The notes beneath the pieces were generated by a model. It had not been told where the DNA came from. It saw only the letters and a list, made by a program, of their open reading frames with translations, and ran no database searches. From Heterotrichella gracilis (lineage: Eukaryota > Sar > Xanthophyceae > Tribonematales > Xanthonemataceae), in the NCBI GenBank assembly GCA_032358255.1, contig JAULBX010026263.1, forward strand, positions 3,314-50,529: 47,216 bases of DNA, written 5' to 3'. Below, piece by piece: positions 34,101-44,893 of this stretch. The position numbers were made by a program, and so were the translations under genes. Positions within the stretch are counted from its first letter, which is position 1, and each line of letters begins with the position of its first letter.

Positions 34101-37100
34101 ACGCGGGGTTCCAGGTGAGATACTGATCAATTACAATTATAGTTACAATTGCGAATTAGCGGGCGCCACGGGGAGGCGATACGCTTGATAAAATTTGGGT
34201 TCTAGGTTATTGAAATCTATGAATTGCCAGCCAGAAATTGACTCTTTACCACTTACTCTGCAAGAAAGGCACATAAGACCGATCATTGTGGTTAGATGCG
34301 ACTCGTACTGTGTCACATCTTCTATTTCCACTTGAATGACCCATTCAGAAGGTCAAAAAGTTAAACACATGCTAACCAGGTGACCTGGTCCAATATCATT
34401 TTATCTGGATCGTACCAGCAATGCTGCAATGTCAAGTAGTAAACAAGTGCTGACCTATCATCTGCCTGCCTGTCCTTTTAAGTAACTAACTACATGACGG
34501 CTCTGTTTCAGTTGACTCCTGGTTCGCGACTGCAAGTGGTGGTGAGCAAGATTGTGGCTGGCCAGCTTGAGGGGCTGGTGGATGGGAATGCTGGGTCAAT
34601 ACGGATCAAGGTACCAAATTCACAACAGGTGAGTAAATGCAGCCAATTGGGTGTGGACTCGATGGTTAAATGATTGCCAGGTAAGTGGCACAGCCCGCAA
34701 TGTAGGTAAATGTAGGTAAATACAGGTAGCTGTCGCACCAAGTAAACTGTGACAATGCAGGTACATGCTGCAGGAGGTGAGTGTTGGTCATGATCACACA
34801 GCTGCTTCCCAACTCTAACCCTGCATAGAATATACTACCCCTCGTACACCAGACATCTCCCACTCGAATCGTAACACCGCATCAAGCAGCACCAACACCT
34901 GCCCGCAGGCCTACATGGTCCCAGACCCTACAGGAACTCTAGGGTTTGGGGAGGCCTACTTCCACAGCACCCGCGTCGATCCCCAGGGACAGCCTGTGGG
35001 GATTGTGGAGGGCAAGGTCCTTGCCTTCCGCCTCCCCGCGCACCGCACGCATGACATCGTCCCCTTGCGCTGTGTGGCCAACCCGCACTTGGCTGACTAC
35101 CGGGATGTGCTGGTCATCAACACGCAAGGTGGGTGCAGGGTTTAGCTTTAGGATTTTGAATGTAGAGTTTAGGGTTATTGTGACGCTCTACTCATATCAC
35201 AATGTGAGCCTAGGGTTTAGGATTTTGGTCATTGCCTTCCGCCTTCCCGCGCGTTGCGCGCATGACATCATTCCCTTGCGCCGTGTGGCCAACCCGCACT
35301 TGGCTGACTACCGCAACGTGCTGGTCATCAACACGCAAGGTGTGGAAATCTTTGGATGCGAGGGGTTGGCCTGCCAGACTGGGACCTTTGAGCATCGCCT
35401 GTATAGGTTGCAGCCTTCAAGTGTTGTTTCCATTGGCAGTGTTGTTGGCAACTTGAAAACTGCATACTGCTAGGTGGCTTTGCATATCAGATATTGCCTG
35501 ATGCCCTTACTATTTACAATGTCAACACCAGCCTCCTATGTTATTGCAATAGGAATAAATAAATAATGCATGTGTTAGGTTTTTTATAGATTAAGTTATT
35601 CACATATATTTGTGTGGTCCCCTGCAGGGCCCCTGGGGCTGGCATACCTCATGGCACAGGGGGATTACGACGGGGACCAAGCCACCATAATCTGGGATGA
35701 CAGATTGGTGGCAGGAGCAAACCAAAGGGTAGTGGGGCAGCTCATAGATGAAGTGCTGCACGAGAGCGGCTTGAAACACCTGTTGGGGGCGTCGCCAAAT
35801 GCGGGGCATTTGCCGGGACCCAGGGAGGAGCCTGCATCCGCAATGGTGGCGGCCACAATCCCGGGATCTGGGAAACAGCAGCGACTGTCAGCGCAGTATG
35901 GCGTCATCCGAAGAGGAGACCGAAGCAGTAACACTTGTATAGTAACTGGGATGATGCCAGGTGGCGGGTGTGGGAGGGCGCAGGTGCAGAAGGAGGGGGG
36001 GTATGGGCTGGGGGGGGACGCATTTGGGAGGGAGTCATCTGGCAGCTCAGCAGATTCTGGCTCCTCGGTGGTCGATTTCCCCATCCCCGGGATTACTTTT
36101 GGCGTGGCGGGGATGGCGCTGCCAAGTCAGAGCCCAGGACCCCATCACATGGCCTCGGCAGGTACGCACATGCAAAACCCTGAACTCTAAAACCCTGATA
36201 AAAGGCTCAACATTAGGAGAATTATATGGCCTTGCAATTAGTCACATGCAAACCCTGCTGCATTTTAACAGGAAAATAAAGAGCCCTAAATGAGATCACA
36301 TGGCCCCCGCAGGTACCCACAGGCAGAACCTCCAGGATCAAGCTCAGCTGCCTGCTAACTGCAGGCCCGGGGATGGCAGCAACGCTTTCCCCACGACTCC
36401 CATAATATCCTCAGCCATGCCGGGGAGCAACGGCATCCCCAAGCATCACCCAGGAACCACACCGGGGGCAGACGACAAGGGACAGAACGGCAATTTCTAC
36501 AGCTATTCCGAGGAGGCGGATCTGGGGAAGTTGACGCTGGGTGAGGCTGGGAGCTATGGTGCCGCGCTGCTGCTGTACATTGCTAAGAATGTGGGGGTGA
36601 GCCAGATGGTGCGGCAATATGATGGGGACTTCAAGCGGGCCACCAATGCCCTAGGGGCTGAATCAGAGCTGGTGAGTGGCAATGGTTTTAAACCCTAAAC
36701 CCTAAACAGAATCCAGTACTGCTCAGTGGGAGGAAGCCCCTGTGGCTAGACTTAATATTGCAAGATGGGTCCCTTGTTGAAAAGCCTGCAAAGGCCGCAT
36801 GAAGGGGCCTTCATCGTAATTTATGACCAGCACAGCATATAACCCATCAGGCATACGTATTAGGCATACGTACCACCCGAGACTCTTGGCGGGTGAGTTT
36901 TGACACTCTTTCCTTTGACAAGTTTTGCCTGTGCTCAGGCTCGGGATGTAGCTGCCTGCTTCACAAAGGCTCTGGATGCCCCCAAGTACGGAGGATTCAA
37001 GCTGAAGCCGGAAGACCTTACAGCCAGGTTCAAAGACCTCGCAGTGCCCTGGTGGATGCCTTCATCCAAAGGGATTGAGACTGAGAGGTGTGTTGTCTTC

Positions 37101-38330
37101 CTGTGCACAAGCTGGCTTGCAACATGTGGGTGTTCAGGGTTTGTCATGAGAACCCTTAAATCCATAAATTAGGGCCCAACCCGTTTCTGTGTCGGGCTGC
37201 AGGGCCAGCCATGTGTGCACCACAGCGTTGGACAAGCTGCTTCTCACGATGAAGGAGCACATCTCCCGCCACCGAGATCAGATAATTTGTCCAAGCAGGG
37301 AAGGGGAGATTCAGTTTGATGACGATGGGTGGAAGGTACGGCCTTGCTACTCACGAACAATTATGCTCCAATAGCTGGAAATGTTAACAAATAAACCAGA
37401 TTTCAAGCGCTACTTACTTTCACTTTCAAGCATTTCTGCTGGGGGTGTCAGTTGGTCCTGGATTGCCTCTTACAATCACATACCCAGAGGACACCTCGTG
37501 ACCTCAGTGACCACATTCCTGGTATGTTGCTCTCGACTTTCTGGTATGTATTTTAAATGAATCCGTTTTTGTTCCTGCAGGACCTTGCCATCACTGCGTG
37601 GGCCACTGGCTTCTTCAACAGGGTGAAAGGCGAGCTGAGGGAAGTGATCGGGGAGGGGTTTGGGACCCGGGACTACATCAGCAGGGTGATTCAGAAGGCC
37701 ACACAGGAGCTGCAGGACCGCGCGGGGCTGCTGGCACGGCAGAATAGGTCACGGGACCGCACGGAGATCGCTCGCCTGTCCTACGCAGTCTACAGGTATG
37801 GCGAGGTTAGAGAATCAAGGGCGCACAGGGGGAATTCCCGCAAATGGCAAATGCAAATGGGATTCCGTACGTGTGTTCCCAGATTCGTTGTCTCACCCTG
37901 TGTCAAGGCATGGCATGGTAACTCTTAATCCAGTGCACATCTTGTACTGCCACAGTTGCAATGGTGCATGGCATAGCATTCGCCGCTTTCTCCTACAAAC
38001 CCCAAATCGTTAACCCCAAACCTTAAATCCTAAACCTTCTTCAACGCGCCTCTTGAATGCCAGATTGCACTGGTTTTGTACAAATTCCCTTTTCTCCACT
38101 ATTCCTACAATTATCACTTCCTTCATTCCTCCCTTCATGTCGTGACCGGGTGCTGCAGGGCCCAGTGCGAGTGCGAGAAGCGCAACGGCAAGTGCATGGC
38201 CACTGCCTGGCTGGTGTGTGGGCCCTGGCTCAGCGACATCAAGGCGGGGCTACAGGTGGTGGCAGCTCGGCATGACCTAGTGGAGGGCAAGGGGGCAAAG
38301 GGGGGGCGCAAGAGGAAGAAGAGGGCATAG
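31168..38330 (+). CDS. Eukaryotic RNA-dependent RNA polymerase (RDR), about 16 exons
   Basis: RDRs copy RNA into double-stranded RNA for RNA silencing. Well-supported exons: 31578-31660, 32092-32302, 32909-33115, 33539-33686, 33940-34114, 34512-34628, 34909-35128, 35628-36161, 36313-36671, 36939-37087, 37203-37335, 37581-37795, 38159-38330 (TAG). Weaker: 31168-31284, 31505-31519, and about 32423-32510 (phase does not join its upstream exon). Motifs: LTDGAGFI, FRYMGCKGMLVV, LLLRPSQRK, AYMVPDPTGTLGFGEAYF, and the catalytic QGDYDGDQATIIWDD with the metal-binding DxDGD (canonical form GGDLDGD). The C-terminus is basic (GGRKRKKRA), nuclear-signal-like. One exon has an extra base in a TTT run (33988-33990). 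Several introns hold copies of exon junctions. The identity is secure from 32909 on; the N-terminus is not. Confidence 0.88.
31596..31800. repeat. Intronic copy of the RDR exon ending at 31660 (period about 108 bp)
   Basis: AAGCGCACACAGCAGCAGCT, CTCAACCT(G/A)GC and GCGGGCAGGTGAGGG occur at the true exon end and again at about 31708-31800, including the donor and the following GGTTTTGTGCCC. Confidence 0.88.
32640..32955. repeat. Tandem array of the acceptor and first codons of the RDR exon at 32909 (about 95-bp units)
   Basis: Three to four diverged units contain the acceptor block (CCCAAC...CAGC), the exon start (AACCAGCCAGC(C/G)CTGCACC) and a CAAAACCCTAAAC tail. Only the last unit joins a long open exon, so the upstream ones are decoy acceptors with short open stretches. 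Confidence 0.85.
33336..33610. repeat. Intronic copy of the RDR exon at 33539 (period about 200 bp)
   Basis: CCAGGCAGCACGGCGTGACA and the next roughly 60 bases at 33336-33412 match the true exon start at 33535-33610. The copy has an acceptor-like CCAG and an open frame but lacks the conserved residues (LLLRPSQRK is replaced). Confidence 0.88.
34064..34210. repeat. Intronic copy of the RDR exon 33940-34114 donor end (period about 92 bp)
   Basis: The last 50 bases of the exon plus donor recur at about 34156-34210 with substitutions; the copy's junction reads TAGGTT instead of CAGGTG. Confidence 0.82.
35026..35345. repeat. Intronic duplicate of the RDR exon 34909-35128 end (period about 197-210 bp)
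   Basis: About 110 bases including TTGGCTGACTACCG, GTGCTGGTCATCAACACGCA and the AAGGTG donor are repeated at 35223-35345 with high identity and an intact reading frame, so this could also be an alternative exon end. Confidence 0.9.
36144..36331. repeat. Tandem duplicate whose two AGGT sites form both ends of an RDR intron (period 151 bp)
   Basis: ATCACATGGCC(T/C)C(G/C)GCAGGTAC occurs at 36144 and 36295. The first copy's AG/GT is the donor (exon ends 36161) and the second copy's AG/GT is the acceptor (exon starts 36313). The intron, 36162-36312, is 151 bp, equal to the spacing of the copies. Confidence 0.9.
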
Positions 38331-40029
38331 AGGGTATGGGTGCAGAAGAGTGGGGAGGGTTTTCAGGAGGTAGGCAGCTAGGTAGAATGTAGGCATCTGT
38401 GTAAGATTTTTCTGGATGTAGGCGGCTGGGCAGGGAAGTAGGGTGTAGCATTTTGGGTTGAAGCAAAGCGGCAAAAAGCTGTAGGGAATACGCAATTAGG
38501 AGGATGTGCGGCGATATGCGGTGTAGAATTTTGTATGGGGAGAGACTACAACCGCAGGGTTGTTGTAGGGTTTTGAGCAAAAATAGGCAAAATAGATGAG
38601 TCTCACAGTTGCAGTTGTGTTTTCGGGCCGTATGTAGTTGCCAGTCACGTTAAGAACTGCCCTCGTTGCTTACAAATCAATTTCGTTGGAACTCCTTTCT
38701 TTGTCTCTGTTTCATTGCAGATTGATGGGCGATCTAATGTTCAGCCAGGGTTGCCATCAGATGTGGGCTGTTATCGTGATTTTGAAAACCATTATTGATC
38801 CCCAAGTGAATGAACCCTCTTGACAAAATTGACCAGTAGGCATACTTTATAAAGTTGACAACCTGTTGGTGCAATGTCACATCAACCGGTGGAATAGATT
38901 GCATCGGTGTCAATGCTAGAAGTATAATTGTTTTCTGTCCACTGTATTTGCATGTCATTGACCCACTCAGTCTTGACTTCATCAGATTGCATACTTTATT
39001 TTTGCAGCATTAAAGCATTGAATGGATATAATCCTCCCACACATCGTTGGCTTATCATTGTTGCCTGGCCAACCTGAGGCTGAGCCAGGGGAACGCGCCT
39101 GGGATATACGCAAAGTCCTCAATCATTCATAGTTGTATTAATGTCCAAGGGAATTATATGCTTGAGACACTGTCGCCATGTGCAGAAAGTTGGCACCATG
39201 TGCATAAGCAAGTCGCATGGCCAACGCAACACACCCACCATTGGGCAATGGATTGCATCAGAGGAGTCCGGTGACACTGCCAGTATGAGCAATGCACTTG
39301 TAGATTTGTACTCTGAAAATTGTAAATCAATTTAAAATGCAAGCTAAATGTGGTGTTGTAGCCTGACTCAGAGCTGGTAAGCATTAGTGCGCCGAACATG
39401 CACGTAAAGAAGGAAGTGGTAAAGGGAGTCGTTCTTGAAGAAGCATAGGAGAACGGCATCGATTGCAGATTAAAAAAAGATGTAAACAGGCCTATTGGGT
39501 CTAGAAAAAATATTGGTAAAACAACATACCGTCCCCTTTCTTTCTTTCCTTTCTACCGTGGTATTCATTGATCAAAATATAACACCAAAATTGTTATTGG
39601 AACACACTGCACACTTGTGCATACTCGAGACGTTTTCTTTCTATTAGACCACCACAATCAGATGACCTCTCCACCATGCCAATCAACCCCTGTGTTCAGT
39701 ATTGCAACATGGCTCAGTGCAGGTGAAGGACTGGCATGGCCCTTGAAACCCAGACTACACTATAGTACATTGGTGCCGATCATGGTCACGGCACATCCCT
39801 GAGCATGGCAGCAGCTCACAGGTTGCCGCACATGTAAATGCTAACTCAAGTTGAACTCATCACTGTCAAGACAGCCCCTTGCAGGCCAACGCCCTGGGGG
39901 CCAATATGTAACTGCCTCCACAGCACCTGCAGCGCTCCCAATGGCCCCCCACTCACAGCAGCACGCAACTGCACACCCACCGCTGCCACCATTATTCACC
40001 CCATCCTGCCATTAGCCACATTCATGGAA
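38331..40029. other. Intergenic stretch between convergent genes
   Basis: AT-rich, no supported gene. It holds the 3' ends of the polymerase (+) and mTERF (-) transcripts. A T-rich tract plus GCAG near 38709-38720 and again near 39004 could be acceptors of 3' UTR introns. Confidence 0.5.
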
Positions 40030-41851
40030 TCATCCTTGCACTGTGCTGTGCTGCCCCAACGTTCGCTTGAACTCCGCCACATCCACACCTAGCCGCTTGC
40101 AGTATGCCTCATTGTCCCCCCAATACAGCCGGTAGCTCATCAGCTGTCCTGTGTGCACATCCTGGAACAAATCCAGTTTCCCGCATGATACTGCAAAGTG
40201 GTACCTGGGCACCAGCCATGTAGCCAAGCCATATTCAAGGTTGATGACAGGCTGGGTCACAATTTGCTCATTTGACACGCCACTTTCCCTCAGAAATTCC
40301 AGGCGAGCCTGGAGGGACTCTGTACTGCTGGCAAACACAATCCCCGCACTAATGATCACCTTTGCTGCTTCCTCCCTGCTGAGGCCCAGGGACTGGCACA
40401 AGAGAGTGTAGTTTTGGTTCGTTTTTGTAATGCTGGTGCCGCACAGGCCAGAGTTGTTCTTGATGCACTGCGCCAGCTTGTGTGCAGGCACCCCCTTTGA
40501 GGTAAATCAGGCAACCACCCCCTGGCACGCCTCCAAGCTGCGCCCGTGGAACCCCGGGTGCTTCTTTAAGATCCGCCCAATCTGGTCCTTGGTAAATAAA
40601 GCCCAAGTCGTGCTCCATCCAGTGGAATTTGACCAGCAGGGTGTTGTATCCCCTCACTATGTTGGGCTGCTTCAGCACCATCTCCCTGAGGCGAGAAGGG
40701 TCCACGTAGGTTGCCAGCAGGTTGAATGTTGGCACCGCATCGGAGGAGGCTGCTAGGGTGGGCTGGCGCCAAACCATGTCCCCAACCTGGGCGGGGGAAA
40801 ACCCTAAACCCTCAAGCCCCTCCAGGTTGTGCACCAGGGACTCTGTCGGGAGGTGCAGGAGCGAGGGTTGGGATACGCATACCCTAAGTAGGGTTTCTCT
40901 GTCTGCGATGTAGGGTGACAGTACCTCCAAGTTGGGCGCTACCCTCCCACCATCTGTGTGGCAAAAGTGCGACCACTTGCTGATCATTTTCTCCGCGTGT
41001 GCATGGCTGAAGCCTTCCTTCTGGAGGGCAACTACAAAGGACCACACACGGTCATCGCTGCTGGTGACACCTTGCGTCTGGTAAGGAGGGTATAGATGTG
41101 GGAAGTGGTCCACGAGGGAGGTGTGGGGACCAGGATCGGCAGGAGTGGAGTGGAGGGCGGGGTCGGCAGGGGTGGTACCTGCCCACGTGCGTGTGTGCAG
41201 CCCCTGCGGTGGAGGCCAAGAGTTAGTGAGTAAGGTAACTGTCAAATAAAACTTCATAAAAATCTGCATAGGGATTGGTGTGGGGCAGTGGACCTTCTGG
41301 GCCAGCCTCACCAATGTTTCCAGCTTTGGCTTTGACCAACCAACCACTGACACGAGGAGTGCGGGGGGCGTAATGCAGCATGGTGGCAATATGGGACCAC
41401 AGGGTGAGATGGGTGACTCGCGGCCATTACATATATTCGGGTTGGGTCAGTGGGTGTCCTGAGGTGGTGGTGGTGGTGGGAGAGCAGGTGCACGAGTGGC
41501 ACGCCAGCAGACAACACCGGGTGAGGTGGATGGGGCTTGACCGGACTTCAAATTGCAACAGAATACAGGAGCAATGCTTGTTATTATTGCGGCGAGCGTG
41601 CCAACACCTGGTTGGCACTACCCTAACCTCTGAGGATCCACGCATGCCGCACCGTTGAAGCGGCGGTTTACAGCACTGCATACCTTGTGGGGGTTGAGCC
41701 TGAATTGCAGCAACAGCTGTGGCTGCACCCCTCCTCGTCCCTTGGCCCCGTGGGTCACCAGAGGACCGAGCCACTCATGTGCATGCGTGGCGCCAGAAAA
41801 GCTGTGGCTCGTACGGTGGCTGGCCACACTCGATGTGGTCAAGGTATGCAT
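40030..41851 (-). CDS. mTERF-family organelle nucleic-acid-binding protein (one frameshift, one in-frame stop)
   Basis: mTERF proteins bind organelle DNA or RNA and affect transcription, splicing or ribosome assembly. The main exon (41203-40030, acceptor CCGCAG, stop TGA) carries repeated mTERF helices: VSQPSLLHLPTESLVHNLEG, LGFSPAQVGDMVWRQPTL, LREMVLKQPNIVRG, then DQIGRILKKHPGF, GVPAHKLAQCI and LGLSREEAAKVII. The frame shifts by one base in an AAA/TTT run at 40594-40596, and an in-frame TGA lies at 40509-40507; the protein reads well on both sides. A proposed first exon (41851-41694) starts at ATG and is Ser/Thr/His/Arg-rich, like a transit peptide. One middle exon ending with a GTGAGG donor near 41314 is likely. 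The gene is either a decaying copy or affected by sequence errors. Confidence 0.75.
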
Positions 41852-42308
41852 TTTGAGCTCTCTCACAGAGTTGCTTGAATGGGTTGTGGCTTAGAACTGA
41901 ATTACTGGCGAACCAGACTACCCTGAGATGGCAGGGGTACTCGGGTGTACCAGCTGGTGTCATGTGGACCGGATAGGAAAGAGAAGCACAACCATGACGA
42001 GCCACGGAAACGAGGGCAATAGTGGTGATAGCGAGGTTTCCTTAACGGGCCACTGTTTGTATGCGTACACTGTTTGTCGTTCCTACGCATGCATGCCGCA
42101 TAGGATTGAAAGTGAACCCTCCGAGGATTTCGGAAACCCTATTGAAAATCAATTGAATACAATTTAATAAAGGCCTTCAGCCAATCACAGCCTGCCAGCT
42201 CAGCCTGCCAGCTCGCCCTTGGCACCAGATGCATGCATATATGCTGCAATAGACCCTCCTAAGCCTCTTCTTGGTTGCCACTAGCTGCATCCAGTGACAG
42301 CTGCAACG
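41852..42308. other. Short intergenic stretch between divergent mTERF and FKBP genes
   Basis: Probable shared promoter region. No gene is seen; there is a TGCATGCAT palindrome near 42230 and a direct repeat of CAGCCTGCCAGCTC near 42188-42212. Confidence 0.5.
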
Positions 42309-43444
42309 ATGAAGCTCACCGCTACCCTGCTCTGCCTTGCCCTGGCCTGCGTGGTGGTGGCAGCAGTCGAAAAGGATGTGACCAAGCTCCAGATTGGAGT
42401 GAAGGTGAGCCCACGTTTGCCGTCTGTACCTTCACTGCCCACCCACGTTGCCTTAAATCATTTGACGACTCTCACCTGCCTTATTTTCCCCCGTAGTTCA
42501 AGCCAGAGACGTGCGATCAGAAGGCAAAGTCAGGCGACGTGGTGGAGGTGCACTACAGGGTGAGCTGGCAAACCCTTGGTCTTCACCAACAACCCCAACC
42601 CTAAACGTACTCTAAAACCTTGCAGTGATGTACTACAGTACTTTTATATTGGATCAGTGATCACTGTGTATATGGTGTGATGCCATCTGTGATGCCATCA
42701 GTAATTGCCCTTCAGTAGGTATCTTGTGTCCACCCACTGAAGCCTCTGCTATATTCTCCCAGTCGTTACTGCACTGTTCCACATCGTTTCAGTGAGTCAA
42801 ATTGTGTACCTGGTGGCTGCCAGCTGTGCTCTTGGCAACCCTGCTGTGATTTGAGGTGGGTGGTGTGGCATCGCAGGGGTCCCTGACCAACGGCGAGGTG
42901 TTTGATGCTTCATACGACCGGGGCCAGCCATTCTCCTTCACCCTTGGCCAGGGCCAGGTGATTAAAGGCTGGGATGCGGGCATCAGCGGCATGTGGTGAG
43001 TCCTGACTTGACGCACCCAAATTGAATGGGTGCCATTGCTCCCAGGGCTAGCCTGTTGCGATCACCTCTTTCTTTGTCCTTAGGCTATGTCAGACCTTGT
43101 CCAGGGTTGTGAATCTTGTGCAACCTGGTTGGATGTGCATATAAAGATGGCGTCTTTCAGGCCGGTTGACCCACCTGCACACACCTTTGTGTACCCGCCA
43201 ACTGGTACCCTGATGGTTGGACACTGTGTGACGTGCTTGGCTCACTAGTACGAGCGAGGCTTCATACTCGAGCACTGGCTTACTCCATATCTCATGTTTG
43301 TGTTTCAGCGTGGGTGAGAAGCGCAAGCTGAAGATCCCCGCTGACATGGGCTATGGGGACCGCGGCGCACCCCCCAAGATCCCTGGCGGTGCCACACTCA
43401 TCTTCGACACCGAGCTCATCTCCATCAAGGGCAGCAGGTCTTAA
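42309..43444 (+). CDS. FKBP-type peptidyl-prolyl isomerase with signal peptide (FKBP2/FKBP13-like)
   Basis: Four exons in phase: 42309-42404, 42497-42559, 42877-42995 and 43309-43444 (TAA), giving 137 residues. Residues 1-19 form a clear signal peptide ([19 protein letters not shown]). The single FKBP domain keeps the usual features: [39 protein letters not shown], the [15 protein letters not shown] stretch, and [14 protein letters not shown]. It should speed proline cis-trans isomerisation during folding in the secretory pathway. The C-terminus (SRS) lacks a KDEL-type retention signal, so the protein may be secreted or retained through partners. The ATG is the only start that gives the signal peptide in frame. 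Confidence 0.93.
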
Positions 43445-43605
43445 GCGCAGCACCAGCTTTGATGCAACAGCTGTGGTGCACGTCCCGCCTCAGTAAACCT
43501 CAAAGCAGCTCTGTTGCAGCAGCATTGGCAGGGTTTTGACTCCTGTAGATGGCAAGGGCAGCAGGTCTTGAGCGCAGGTCTACTTTGATGCAGCAGCAGT
43601 AATGC
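43427..43605. repeat. Tandem duplication over the FKBP stop codon (period about 127 bp)
   Basis: AGGGCAGCAGGTCTTAAGCG (around the stop) and the following CTTTGATGCAACAGC recur at 43554-43605 as GCAGCAGGTCTTGAGCG and CTTTGATGCAGCAGC. The copy lies in the 3' UTR. Confidence 0.85.
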
Positions 43606-44893
43606 GGCTTTGGCTTTGACTCCTTTGGATGGCAAGCACGAAATAGCACTCCCTCTGCATGTGTCACAGGCCTGCCACTGGCACCGCACGTTGACCAGAT
43701 GTTGAAACCACTGTTGGGTACAAGGCGCTTTCACCAAGCTGTAACGCATGGCACACACTAGCAGGCAGATCCGGATATTTTCCTTCTGTCAGCCCCACAA
43801 GGCCTTGTAGGATTTAGGGACATTTTTTTGGCGGGAGGGTTGGGTTGCCCAAAGGGGTGTTATGCTACCCACACTGTAACGCACGGCACAAACGCGCATC
43901 TAGCAAAATAGCAGGGCAGTTCTTCGACAGGCTCTTGTGCCTAGCCTGCGCGCACGAGGGGGAGCCGCTGGCAAAACTGTACTTTGAATGTCCTGGAGTC
44001 TGCCTGATAGGCTTCCGGACTGAAGGAAATGTTTTTAAACCTTAATCATCCGTGACGCCAGCATCAGCCTCAGCCTGCACTGCTGGCATATGTCAATTGA
44101 TGCGCATCAAAGAGGCACAGGGGAGTGCCTCCCAACAGCCTCCCTGTGGCAAAAATGCAGTACCTAGAAGGAATGGAAAAAACTCCTCAGCATAGTATAC
44201 ACCAGATCCTAGTTCCTGCTAGAAGAGAGAAAGGCCCACAGGTGGACTTGCTAGGTGGACAAGATTAACTGGTAAATGGGAACTTCCATGTATTGTACAC
44301 ACTGCAATCATTGCATTATGCTAGAAAAATATAATTTATTCAAGCCTGCTACGGTAGTAACCAGCGCCAAAATTCAGAAGGCTGTTCAATGCGGCTAGCA
44401 ACCTGTGCCTTCCAGGTCTATTAATACAATCACTAACACACTCATTCCGCAAGGAAAGTACCTTGAACCTATACTATATGATACCAAACAGAGGAGTCCT
44501 CGAGTGCCAAATATTGGCCCATGGGGTAGAAGTTGGAAACTATGTAACGACTCAGCGCCAGGGTTGCGCGTGGTGTGGGAGTACACACAAAGGGATGATG
44601 CCATTGCATAAATCACGATGACCCTGCATGGCTTCATTGAATTTCACCCATTATGGTATATATCGCACACATCCTGCCAATATTGGAGGGATTACGAGCC
44701 AGAAAAACCATCGCAGGCGGCAACCCAGGTGGCAAAGCGCACAATGTGCATGCAATTATCTGTTGCTCGTGACCTATGCCCCATCCTTGTGGGACAAACG
44801 TTGCACGGAGCTCAACCGCATAAATTATTTCCCCAGCTGTTGGCAAATATCACCAAGTGCTCCAAAGTGCCAAAAACAGCAGGGTCACTGGGA
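43606..44893. other. Intergenic stretch between convergent genes
   Basis: No recognisable gene. A 66-codon + frame (43845-44045) is open but unrecognised. Confidence 0.45.

Noticed and set aside
40500-40520. Selenocysteine reading of the in-frame TGA in mTERF
   Set aside because: mTERF proteins are not known selenoproteins, no Cys is expected at this position, and the exon also has a frameshift.
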